From contig NZ_QPKK01000003.1 of NCBI RefSeq assembly GCF_003344635.1, positions 1 through 58,265 on the forward strand: a DNA stretch of 58,265 nucleotides, read 5' to 3'. The stretch's first letter is position 1. Each line of letters starts with the position of its first letter. This DNA comes from Desertihabitans aurantiacus. Lineage in GTDB: Bacteria > Actinomycetota > Actinomycetes > Propionibacteriales > Propionibacteriaceae. Of the stretch, positions 8,790 to 17,453 are shown in pieces. The notes beneath the pieces were generated by a model. The model was not told the origin of the DNA and searched no databases. It saw only the letters and a list, made by a program, of their open reading frames with translations. The position numbers and the translations under genes are program-made.

Positions 8790-11726
8790 TCAGTAGTACT
8801 CCCGGACGTAGCCGAGCGCCTTCTCGAAGACGTCGTTGTCCCGGATCTTGAACTGAAGATAGAGCGTCTTCCGTAGGGCCTGGCGGACCTCTTGGTCGCC
8901 ACGGATCGTGGACTGCCAGCCCTCAAAGCGGACTCCACGGACGACCTCGTCGATCCGGTTGACGACGTTCTCGACGATGATCGGAGTCTGGTCGCCCTTG
9001 AGAGCGTCGAACAGTTCAGTCAATGCCGCCTTGCCCTGCTCTTCGCGAGGCACATCGTCGGTTGCCTTCTCGGCAGCAACAGTGTCGCGGGCGAGTTCGA
9101 GAAGCTCGCGGAGGAAGTCAAGGCTGGACTGTTGGATGTCGGCGTAGCGCTCGCGCAGGTCGTTGAGGCGCTGGCCGAGTTCGACGAAGACGGGGTTGTG
9201 CAGGTGCCGGGCGATGCGTGCGGTGATCTGGCGCTCGATCTCTACACTAGGGATGTCGGTGCGCCGACCGATCATCAGGTCTTCGATCGTCTGAGCGTCG
9301 AGCACGATCGTCTCCGTGCTCTGAGGAATCTCGACGGCGACGTGCTCGTTGATCAGGTCGATCGTCTTGGCTCCGAGCGAGTGCCACACGAGTCGCCCCG
9401 TGATGTCCGAGGGACGCACCGACTCGTAGACATCCGAGAGCCAGCGGTAGTCGTCGCGATGCTCGCCCAGCATGGGGTCGGGACTGAGCGCCTCCCACAG
9501 TTGCGATACCACGCTGTAGGCCGCTCCGAAGGCGTCCTTCGCGACATCGTCAGCGATCGCGGATTGCGCCTGGACGAGGCCTTCGTACCCGCCGACCGTG
9601 CGGTCGACACCGGGGAAGAACGCGAGTGCGGCAGCCATCGCCGGCGCGAGCTGAGCCTTCAGCTCCTCGATATTGGAGACGACCTCACGTACAGCCTGCT
9701 CATCGAAGGAGAGGGATCGGGCGACGTCGTCGAAGATGCCGAGGTAGTCCACGATCAGACCGTGGGTCTTGTCCGGCGGGTACACGCGGTTGGTCCGTGT
9801 GATCGCCTGGAGCAGCGTGTGCTCTTTGAGTGGCTTGTCGAGGTACTGGCAGTAGAGGATCGGTGCATCGAATCCGGTTAGCAGCTTCGCGGTGACGATG
9901 ATGATCTTGAGTGGGTCCGCCGGGTCGTTGAACCGGGCGACGACCTCCTCCAACTCATCTGCACCGGGCGTCCACTTCGCCCAGTCGGACGAGTCGCCGC
10001 GCGACTTCGACATGACGATCGTCGATGCGTCGGGCCCGAGGTGCTTGTCGAGCTCGTCCTTGTAGGCCACGCAGGAGGCCTTGTCGTAGGCGACGACCTG
10101 GGCCTTGAAGCCTTGGGGCTCGACCTTGCGTCGGTAGTGGGTGGCGATGTCCGCAGCGATCTTCGCGATGCGCGAGGGCGTCTTGATCAGCACCTCGATC
10201 GAGGACGCCTTCTTCGAGAGCGTGATCTTGTCGCTCTCGGACAGGTCGCGGCCGGTCGCTAGCTCGTCGAAAGCCGAGTCGATCGCTTCTTGGTCGATGT
10301 GAATCTCCGAGAGCCGAGGTTCGAAGTGCAACGGCAGGGTCGCACCGTCGCGGATGGAGTCCTGGAACGTGTACCGCGACAGGTAACCGCCCTCGTCCTC
10401 AGGCGCGCCGAACCACTTGAAGGTGTTGCGGTCACGCCGGTTGATCGGGGTGCCGGTCAGGCCGAAGAGGTACGCGTTGGGCAGGGCCTCACGCATCTTC
10501 TGCCCATAGTCGCCCTCCTGTGAGCGGTGAGCCTCGTCGACCATCGCGATGATGTTCTGCCGAGCGTCGAGGACGCCGGGTGCCTCGCCGAACTTGTGAA
10601 TCGTGGTGATGATGATCTTTCGCGCTCCCTGGCTGAGCAACGTTCGGAGCTGAGCCCGGGAGTCGGTGGACACCAGGCCGGGAACGTCAGAGGCGTTAAA
10701 GGTGCCGGTGATCTGAGTGTCGAGGTCGATGCGGTCGACCACGATCAAGATGGTCGGATTCGTCAGGTCCGCCATGGCGCGAAGCTTGAGCGCGGTGAAG
10801 ACCATCAGCAGCGACTTGCCCGAACCCTGGAAGTGCCATATCAGGCCCTGCTTAACCTTCCCGAGCAGCACCCGGTCGACGATCAGGTTGGTCGCCTGGA
10901 TCTGCTGGAATCGCGCGATGATTTTGATCTTGCGGTGCTTCTTGTCGGTCGCGTAGAGGGTGAAGAACCGCAGGAAGTCGAGCACCGCTCGAGGAGTGAG
11001 GACGCCTTCGACGGCCTTTTGGACCGCGACGAGACCGATTGTCGCCGGCGCGTCCTCATCAGTGGGGTCCTCGCGCCAGGGGCCCCAGAGCTCGACCGGC
11101 ATCCCGATGGTGCCGTATCGGAAGTCCTTGCCCTCGGTCGCGAACGAGAACACGTTAGGCACGAAAAACTGCGGGACGCTCTGTTCGTAGCCGTCGTGGA
11201 TCTGCGCGGCCCCATCGATCCAGGTGTACGCCGGCCGGATCGGCGTCTTCGCCTCACCCACGACGAGCGGCAGGCCGTTGCACCACAGCACCAGATCGAA
11301 CCGCTTCTCCAGCCGCCCCTGCTTGAAGGTCACCTCAGTGGAGACGATCCACTGGTTCGACGAGTCATCGTTGAGGTGGTCGAAGTCGATCAGCCGGACC
11401 GTGATGTGCTCGCCGTTCGGCCCGAACGGCATCGACTTCTGGCCGGTCACCCACGCCATAAACTCCTCGTTCGCGACCACCGGATGCGGGCTGTTGCGAG
11501 CCGCGATCAAGATGGCACGGAGGTTGTAGATGACCTCGTCCGCCTTGGCAGGATCCGCCTCGATTTCTGGGTTGAGATTGACCAGTGCACCCTTGAGCAC
11601 ACCTTCCAGCAACACTTCGTCGGTACTCCGCGGCAACTCATTGCCTGGCGTGAACTGCACGGCCAGCGACTTGATTGAGTCCCGAACGAAGTCTCGGACA
11701 GAGTTCGCCTCGTTGAACAGAGCCAT
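8790..11726 (-). CDS. hsdR: Type I restriction enzyme R subunit
   Basis: A 978-residue nuclease/translocase that, with HsdM and HsdS, translocates and cuts unmethylated DNA. Residues 1-250 carry the HsdR_N nuclease: FDLVLWCNG then VVGEAKT at about 142-163, giving the D...E-x-K pattern. The helicase core has Walker A (FQGSGKSLL, about 300), motif II DEAH (MVDEAHRSQEG, about 395), motif III (GLTGTPI, about 425) and motif VI (QAITRTNR, about 644). A helical C-terminal region, 700-978, normally binds the methylase core. All motifs look intact. The ATG shares one base with the hsdS stop (TAATG). It is the last of four tightly coupled genes. Confidence 0.97.
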   Translation of the reverse strand: MALFNEANSVRDFVRDSIKSLAVQFTPGNELPRSTDEVLLEGVLKGALVNLNPEIEADPAKADEVIYNLRAILIAARNSPHPVVANEEFMAWVTGQKSMPFGPNGEHITVRLIDFDHLNDDSSNQWIVSTEVTFKQGRLEKRFDLVLWCNGLPLVVGEAKTPIRPAYTWIDGAAQIHDGYEQSVPQFFVPNVFSFATEGKDFRYGTIGMPVELWGPWREDPTDEDAPATIGLVAVQKAVEGVLTPRAVLDFLRFFTLYATDKKHRKIKIIARFQQIQATNLIVDRVLLGKVKQGLIWHFQGSGKSLLMVFTALKLRAMADLTNPTILIVVDRIDLDTQITGTFNASDVPGLVSTDSRAQLRTLLSQGARKIIITTIHKFGEAPGVLDARQNIIAMVDEAHRSQEGDYGQKMREALPNAYLFGLTGTPINRRDRNTFKWFGAPEDEGGYLSRYTFQDSIRDGATLPLHFEPRLSEIHIDQEAIDSAFDELATGRDLSESDKITLSKKASSIEVLIKTPSRIAKIAADIATHYRRKVEPQGFKAQVVAYDKASCVAYKDELDKHLGPDASTIVMSKSRGDSSDWAKWTPGADELEEVVARFNDPADPLKIIIVTAKLLTGFDAPILYCQYLDKPLKEHTLLQAITRTNRVYPPDKTHGLIVDYLGIFDDVARSLSFDEQAVREVVSNIEELKAQLAPAMAAALAFFPGVDRTVGGYEGLVQAQSAIADDVAKDAFGAAYSVVSQLWEALSPDPMLGEHRDDYRWLSDVYESVRPSDITGRLVWHSLGAKTIDLINEHVAVEIPQSTETIVLDAQTIEDLMIGRRTDIPSVEIERQITARIARHLHNPVFVELGQRLNDLRERYADIQQSSLDFLRELLELARDTVAAEKATDDVPREEQGKAALTELFDALKGDQTPIIVENVVNRIDEVVRGVRFEGWQSTIRGDQEVRQALRKTLYLQFKIRDNDVFEKALGYVREYY

Positions 11727-12907
11727 TAGCCGCCTCCAAACACTTGGGCCAGCACCGTCCCGCGCAATGCGGCAACAGCTTCCGCCTCGTCATCGGCCCG
11801 GTCCACCGCAGCAATCAGTTGACCGATTCGCTCGACAAGAGCCCACTGGTCGCGCTTCGAGGGGACCACGAGAGACCGAGCCAAGTAGTCGGGAACGGCG
11901 AGATTGGAGATGTTCGTCGTTCGGCGTGCATAGTACCGTGTCACGCCGGTGAGCCAGTCGAGGCGCAATTTCCAGAAGAGGTATGCGGGAATGACCTGAT
12001 CCTTGTCTGGACGCAGCAGGCGTTGGAAATCAGTCGGAATGGTGTCCGGCAGATCTGGCCCGGCGATTACGACGCGGCCAACAGCCTGTTCGAACGATCC
12101 TCCCGAACGCTCGAGCACGATGTCCCCGTCACGGAGGATTCGGTCCGCAGCCTGCCTGCTCGTGATGGAGCGCGTCGGCGAGCCGTCGGGGTCCACAAAC
12201 AGTACGTCCCCGGAGTACGACTTTGGGCCGAGCGCCAGGACATCAACCTCGCTTTCTCCGGCAGGAGCGCCCCACACACCGCCGATGACCAACTCACAGA
12301 GATCGACAATCTGCCGTTCGACGCCGACAGCCGAGCTGAACTGTTCCAGCGCCCACTTGGCGAATGCCGATCGAAGTTCCGAGGTTTGCTGCTTGAGGGC
12401 CAGGCGGTGGCGCTCGATGGACCAGAGGAGATCGGCGAGGCGCTTCTGCTGGTCGAGAGGCGGGAGGTCGAACTCGAAGTTGGCGAGGTCACGCCAGTGG
12501 GTGCGGGGCGAGAGGGAGCCGGCTGAGGTGCCAAGTGCATGGTCGAAGTACTCATTCGACTGGACGACAAAGGGCAAGAACTCGCCGAGCAGCTGCGTCT
12601 CGTCGGCGTCGAACGTGTAAATGTCTCCTGAACAGACCGCATCGAACTCGGCATAGGCGACCTTGCGTTGATACGCGCGGCGCTTCCCGAAGAGCGTCTG
12701 GCCGGGCTTCACCCGGCGGGTGAAGGTGGTGCCGTGGTTGGCCGATCCCCAGCGGCTGATTTTCAGCTGGCCGGGGTCCATGTGCTCCATCGCGATGATC
12801 CGGTCGATGCCTGCTGTGTCGAGCTGCCGGACCGTCTCGTTGGCATTGCGGACGACGTCCCCGAAGGCAACGCGCTTCCATGCGGGCTTGTCGAGGTCCA
12901 ATGTCAT
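11726..12907 (-). CDS. hsdS: Type I restriction-modification specificity subunit
   Basis: A 393-residue protein that selects the bipartite DNA target for both methylation and cleavage. Two target-recognition domains are visible: the first at about 8-165, ending in the conserved helix pattern LPPLDQQKRLADLLWSIERHR, and the second at about 190-350, followed by QWALVERIGQLIAAVDRADDE. These two helical spacers are the hallmark of the family and set the gap between half-sites. The target sequence cannot be read from the protein. Stop and start overlaps with hsdM and hsdR put it in one operon. Confidence 0.96.
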   Translation of the reverse strand: MTLDLDKPAWKRVAFGDVVRNANETVRQLDTAGIDRIIAMEHMDPGQLKISRWGSANHGTTFTRRVKPGQTLFGKRRAYQRKVAYAEFDAVCSGDIYTFDADETQLLGEFLPFVVQSNEYFDHALGTSAGSLSPRTHWRDLANFEFDLPPLDQQKRLADLLWSIERHRLALKQQTSELRSAFAKWALEQFSSAVGVERQIVDLCELVIGGVWGAPAGESEVDVLALGPKSYSGDVLFVDPDGSPTRSITSRQAADRILRDGDIVLERSGGSFEQAVGRVVIAGPDLPDTIPTDFQRLLRPDKDQVIPAYLFWKLRLDWLTGVTRYYARRTTNISNLAVPDYLARSLVVPSKRDQWALVERIGQLIAAVDRADDEAEAVAALRGTVLAQVFGGG

Positions 12908-14397
12908 GCCGTCACCTCTGCTCGCAATTGCGCGAGCACGTCAGCGATGGCCTTGTCCGATGCGGCAGCGGCGGCGCGCCAGTCGACGACCGCGTCGGCG
13001 ACGTCGATCTGATCACCATCGTCGGCAGTATTGGCTCCAGCGACGTATAGGGGGATGGCAAGGCTGTGGCCCTTCTCGGCGATCTGGTCGAGGGTCGCGA
13101 CTGCAGCGAACCCGTCCTGTGGCTCGAAGGCCCGATAGGCTCCCAGGATCTTTTGCTGGTGCGACTCGCGGAGGAACGACTGCGCCTGTTCGCGGGCGAC
13201 CTCGTTGACCGCGTTGATGATAAGCACCTTGCCGCGATGCGCAGCCGGTTTCGTCGCCCTCAGCGTGACGACCACGGCCTCCATGGGGCTGTTGTAGAAG
13301 AGTCCTGCGCCGAGCCCGAGAACGCACTCGATCAGGTCAGACTTGGCCAGTGCTTCACGCAGAGCTGCCTCTTCGCGGCGGAAGAGCACACCGTGGGGAA
13401 ACAGGATGGCTGCTCGTCCGGTCTTGGGGTCGAGACTCTTGGCGATGTGCTGGAAGAACGCGTAGTCGGCACGCCCCTGTGGCGGCACACCCCACAGGTT
13501 CCGGCCGTAGAGGTCCCTGGCGAATGCGGCACGGTTCCAGGCCTTGATGGAGTAGGGCGGGTTTGCCAGTACGACGTCGAACGTCTGCAGACTGCCCTTC
13601 CCGTCGAGGAATGCTGGCCTGCTGAGGGTGTCGCCGTGGGCGATGTGGCCGTCGGTGATGCCGTGGAGGAACAGGTTCATCCGCGCGATGGCAGAGGTCC
13701 CGTAGTTGAGCTCCTGGCCGTACAGGCGGAGGTTGCGCCACTCCTTGCCCTGCCGTTTGAGCTCGGCGGCGGTGGAGATGAGCATGCCGCCGGTTCCGCA
13801 AGTGGGGTCGTAGACCGACTCACCGGGTTGCGGCTCGAGCATCATCGTCATCAGGTGCACGAGCGTGCGGTTGGTGTAGAACTCCTGCGCGGTGTGACCG
13901 GAGTCGTCGGCGAACTTCTTGATCAGGTACTCGTAGCCGTTGCCGAGCTCGTCCTCGGGCAGGTTGGCGATCGAGAGCGTCTTGGTGGAGAAGTGCTCGA
14001 TCAGGTCGGCCAGGGTCGAGTCCGGGAGGAGGTCCTTGTTGCCCCAGTCGCCGTCGCCGAAGACGCCGGGCAGGGTGTCAGGGTTGGCCTTCTCGATGGA
14101 GCGCATGGCGTACACGAGCGTCGCGCCGATGTTCTGCGTGACGCGGCGAATGTCGTCCCAGTGGCAGCCATCGGGGATGGCGAAGCGGTGGTTCTCCGGG
14201 AGGTCGGCGAGAATCTCGTCGTCGTACACCTCCATCGCGGCAGCGTGCTCTTCGTCGTAGACGTCGGAGATCCGCTTCAGGAAGACCAGCGGGAAGATGT
14301 ACTGCTTGTAGTCGCCCGCGTCGATGAGACCGCGGAGCACGATCGCCGCGCCCCACAGATAGTTCTCCAGCTCGCGCTGCGTGATCTTGGTGCTCAT
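12904..14397 (-). CDS. hsdM: Type I DNA adenine methyltransferase, second copy
   Basis: A 497-residue N6-adenine methylase. The HsdM_N helical domain occupies about 1-140 (YKQYIFPLVFLKRISDVYDEE); the Rossmann-like methylase has SAM motif I DPTCGTGGM (about 195) and catalytic motif NPPY (about 277). ATG 14397 is chosen over an upstream ATG because it gives an ATGA overlap with the preceding hsdM, and the same four-base overlap joins it to hsdS. Both catalytic motifs are intact. It is a diverged paralogue of the gene before it, not a recent copy. Having two full hsdM genes with one hsdS is unusual. Confidence 0.95.
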   Translation of the reverse strand: MSTKITQRELENYLWGAAIVLRGLIDAGDYKQYIFPLVFLKRISDVYDEEHAAAMEVYDDEILADLPENHRFAIPDGCHWDDIRRVTQNIGATLVYAMRSIEKANPDTLPGVFGDGDWGNKDLLPDSTLADLIEHFSTKTLSIANLPEDELGNGYEYLIKKFADDSGHTAQEFYTNRTLVHLMTMMLEPQPGESVYDPTCGTGGMLISTAAELKRQGKEWRNLRLYGQELNYGTSAIARMNLFLHGITDGHIAHGDTLSRPAFLDGKGSLQTFDVVLANPPYSIKAWNRAAFARDLYGRNLWGVPPQGRADYAFFQHIAKSLDPKTGRAAILFPHGVLFRREEAALREALAKSDLIECVLGLGAGLFYNSPMEAVVVTLRATKPAAHRGKVLIINAVNEVAREQAQSFLRESHQQKILGAYRAFEPQDGFAAVATLDQIAEKGHSLAIPLYVAGANTADDGDQIDVADAVVDWRAAAAASDKAIADVLAQLRAEVTA

Positions 14398-15944
14398 ACG
14401 GACAGCCCCCACTTCGCCAGCTCGACCTCCAGCGCAGTGCGCGTCTTGGTCGCCTCGGCGTGCGCCGCTTCGAGGTTGGCGAGAGTGTCCGCAAGCGTGA
14501 GCTTCTCACCGGTGTCAGGTGGGGTTACGTACAGCGGGATGTTCAGGTTGTAGTCGTTGCTTTCAATTTCGGCCAGGTCGACGACGCGGGAGCGTCCCTC
14601 GATGTCGGCGTGAAGCTCGTAGGCGTCGAGGAGCTCTTGTGCGTGTTCGGCTTCGAGAGTGTTCTGGTTGCGCCCCCGCTTGAAGAGGTCCTCGCCATTG
14701 ATGAAGAGGACCTTGCCCTTCTCGTCCGGCTGCTTTGCCTGTCGAAGGATCAGCACGCAGGCGGCAAGGCCGGTGCCGTAGAACAGATTGGGAGCCAACC
14801 CGATGACCGCGTCGACGAGGTCCGACTTGAGCACGTGCGTGCGGATCCGCGCCTCAGCGCCCTGCCGGAAGAGTGCGCCCTGGGGCAGGACGACCGCGAC
14901 ACGGCCGGTCTGGGGTTTCGCGGAGGTAAGCATGTGTTGGACCCAGGCCCAGTCGGCGTACCCCTTCGGCGGGACACCACCGAGGGCGTTCCGGCCCCAC
15001 TTGTCAGACGCCCATTCGGGCTCGCCCCAGTTCTTGAGCGAGAAGGGCGGGTTGGCGACGACGCAGTCGAACTGCGCGAGGTTGTTGCCCGTGTAGAAGG
15101 CGGGGTTACGGAGCGTGTCCTCGCGGACGATCTTGAAGTCCTCGACGCCGTGGAGCAGCAGGTTCATCCGCGCGATCGCCGAGGTAGCGAGCACCTTCTC
15201 CTGGCCGTAGAGTTTGCCCCACAGGGTCTTGGGGCTGCCGCCGGCAGCCTTCACGTGCTCGATGACCTCGATCAGCATGCCGCCGGTGCCGCAGGCCGGG
15301 TCATAGACCGTCTCACCCTCTGTGGGGTTCAGGATGTTGATGAGCAGGCCGACGACCGAACGCGGGGTGTAGTACTCGCCGGCCTTCTTGTTCGACTGGT
15401 CGGCGAACCTCTTGATGAGGTACTCGTACGCGTTGCCGAACACATCCGGCGAGACCGCTGCGTTGGTCAAGGCCTGGCTGGAGAAGTGCTCGATGAGATC
15501 GGCAAGCTTCCGGTCAGGCAGCTTGTCCTTGTTCGTCCAGCTGGCGTTGCCGAAGATGCCGTGGAGCGTCTCGGGGTTGGCTTTCTCGATCTCGCGGAAC
15601 GCGGTCTGCAGGGCCGTGCCGATGTTCTCGGTGTGGCTGCGCACGTCCTCCCACATGCTGCCCGGCGGGATCGAGAGGCGGTGGTTATCCGTGAACAGGG
15701 CGAACTCGTGATCACCGCCGGACTCATCGAGCGCCTGGGCGTACTCCTCGAGGTAGACGTCGCTGATCCGCTTGAAGAACATCAGCGGGAAGATGTACGC
15801 CTTGAAGTCAGCCTGGTCGATGCCGCCTCGCAGCAGGTCCGCGGCGGCCGCAAGGTACTGCTCAAGCCCCGCCAGGGTCAGCGATTTCCGGCTACCCTGT
15901 GACAGCGATGCAAGAGCTGCCGCACGTGCCTCATCCTCGGTCAT
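14394..15944 (-). CDS. hsdM: Type I DNA adenine methyltransferase, first copy
   Basis: A 516-residue N6-adenine methylase, first gene of the M-M-S-R operon. HsdM_N covers about 15-155 (FKAYIFPLMFFKRISDVYLEEY), SAM motif I is DPACGTGGM (about 215) and the catalytic motif is NPPF (about 297), a standard variant of NPPY. The start MTEDEARAAA is preferred because GAGGAG lies five bases upstream; upstream ATGs lack such a site. A C-terminal helical segment (LANLEAAHAEATKTRTALEVELAKWG) is typical for contact with HsdS. A decayed DUF2075 gene lies just upstream on the same strand. Confidence 0.96.
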   Translation of the reverse strand: MTEDEARAAALASLSQGSRKSLTLAGLEQYLAAAADLLRGGIDQADFKAYIFPLMFFKRISDVYLEEYAQALDESGGDHEFALFTDNHRLSIPPGSMWEDVRSHTENIGTALQTAFREIEKANPETLHGIFGNASWTNKDKLPDRKLADLIEHFSSQALTNAAVSPDVFGNAYEYLIKRFADQSNKKAGEYYTPRSVVGLLINILNPTEGETVYDPACGTGGMLIEVIEHVKAAGGSPKTLWGKLYGQEKVLATSAIARMNLLLHGVEDFKIVREDTLRNPAFYTGNNLAQFDCVVANPPFSLKNWGEPEWASDKWGRNALGGVPPKGYADWAWVQHMLTSAKPQTGRVAVVLPQGALFRQGAEARIRTHVLKSDLVDAVIGLAPNLFYGTGLAACVLILRQAKQPDEKGKVLFINGEDLFKRGRNQNTLEAEHAQELLDAYELHADIEGRSRVVDLAEIESNDYNLNIPLYVTPPDTGEKLTLADTLANLEAAHAEATKTRTALEVELAKWGLSV

Positions 15945-16010
15945 CCGGCTCCTCGTCATCACACCACTACGCGACCACAACCGTAGCTACAATCACAGGC
16001 GCGCGGATGA

Positions 16011-16480
16011 GCCGCCAGACGAGGTCCGGTGATGCCATGATCACGCCGAACCAGTCGCACTCGAACGCTGCGCCGTGTAGACGCAGCCCACCTGCTGGAA
16101 GCCGCGGACGCCGTAGGCCCAGAAATGCGTGCCGGGCGCGTCGCCGACCGTCGTCTCCTCTTGTTAGTTCCACGGTCGGTGCCAGTCGTCGACGCTCACG
16201 TCGGCCCTGAGCGCCTCACCGCTGCGGACGTCGCTCCACCGCCAGCAGTAGCCCGCCGCCATCCTCGCGTTGTCACCGAACTCGAGCCTTCTCCGCAGCC
16301 GCGCCTCCATCTCGGCCGGGCTGCGGCCGACGCTGAGCTCGAACTGGTCGTCGCCGTCCCAGGCGACCGGGCTCGAGCCCCAGCAACTGGTACCTCCACT
16401 TCTCGTACGCCCGGCTTCCACCACATCGGAACTGCTCTGTTGAGGTCGATCTCCCTCGTGCTCAGCCCCGCGGCTGCGGC
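16011..16480 (-). pseudogene. DUF2075 (Schlafen-like helicase) C-terminal remnant
   Basis: Reading across frames on the minus strand gives the C-terminal hallmarks of actinobacterial DUF2075 ATPases: EIDLN then EQFRCGGSRAYEKW, QLLGLEP, WDGDDQFEL, NARMAAGYCWRWSD, DDWHRPWN, FWAYGVRGFQQVGCVYTAQ, and FECDWFGVI followed by PDLVWR. These pieces sit in different frames because of single-base indels near 16450, 16375 and 16065, with a stop just after HRPWN. The gene cannot make a full protein. Its N-terminal part is absent here; a matching N-terminal remnant lies at 25560-26108 in the same orientation. Confidence 0.8.
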
Positions 16481-16850
16481 GGGTCGCCTTGGGGCCTGTG
16501 AGGTCGAACTCAGCGCCTGGCTCAGTGATAGGCGGGCGGCGCAAGGGGGCGCAGGCTCTCCTGCGCCGAAGGTCACCGGCTCGTACTCGCCCTCGAACGA
16601 TTGGCTCGGGCTCGGGCTTCGGTGCGGGCTCGGGCTTCGGCGCAGGCTTGGGCTCCGGTGCAAAGTTGAGCTTCGGTGGTGGAACACTGTCGGGATCGGT
16701 AGAAGCATCTGCCGGCGTTCCAGGAGGTGCGCTTCTTACAGCGGAAGCCGGGGTGAGCGCCGTCTCACACGGCCGCGGCGGGGTGCAGCCTGCGGACGCT
16801 GCGGTGCTCAGGACCGCTGCCAGGAGCCGCGCGGTGAGACGTCGGGACAC
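16481..16850 (-). pseudogene. Lipoprotein gene start, probably decayed
   Basis: The minus strand starts with MSRRLTARLLAAVLSTAASAG, a signal peptide ending in a lipobox with Cys at 22. It is followed by a Pro/Glu/Lys repeat region (PEPKPAPKPEPAPKPEPEP) made by an 18-base tandem repeat near 16603-16660. Beyond the repeat the sensible frame appears to switch (SFEGEYEPVTFGAGEP) and switch back (ITEPGAEFDLTGP), then runs into the DUF2075 remnant. I read this as a small cell-surface lipoprotein gene damaged by indels and joined to foreign sequence. It may instead be a short functional gene; family unknown. Confidence 0.4.
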
Positions 16851-17453
16851 CCCGCCACCGTGGTGGGAACGGCCCTCAGCTCGGCCTCAGACCGCTTGCT
16901 ACTGCTTTCGAAACTTGTTGATACCGCGCGCCGAACCCGCACCGGCGGCTCGGGACTCGGCGTTGAACAGCGACCACTCGACCTCATCGGCCCAGACGGA
17001 GAGCTGAGTGCTAGCCTCATCGGCCCAGAAGGTCGGTGCCGTACGTGGTTGCTGTGTCGCGTGAGTCTTCGGCGGTGCTGCTGAACTCGAGCACGTTGAT
17101 CGGGTACGCGGATATCTCCCGGTTGATGTCGTGCCGTCGCCGAGACTTAGACGTGCAGTCGCCCTCGTCGCCTCGCCGGTCCGCACCGTCACGCTGACAG
17201 GGGTGCGCACCAACATTGACGCAGGGACTGACCAGGGCCTGGACCGTCGCCGCAACACACAGCGGCGGCTCCGGGCGATCCCTGCAGAGAATGGGCCCCA
17301 GAAGACGGCTTGGTGTCGGTGCCCGCCGCTAGCCTGACGGCCCTGAGCTCCCGAACTCGGGACGGGAACGCGGTCGGGCGAACCCAACTGCCAGACGCCA
17401 CAACTGCGGCACCGTCTACTTGGAACCGCGGGCACGCGCATAGAGGAGACACG
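16851..17453. other. Gap upstream of the YobI-like gene
   Basis: A 603-base stretch between a decayed lipoprotein gene (minus) and the ATPase gene (plus). Open frames here are Arg/Ser-rich and unconvincing. A short repeat GCCGATGAGG (reverse strand) occurs twice within 17000-17030. The promoter of the ATPase should be in the last 150 bases, but I see no clear -35/-10 pair. Confidence 0.4.
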
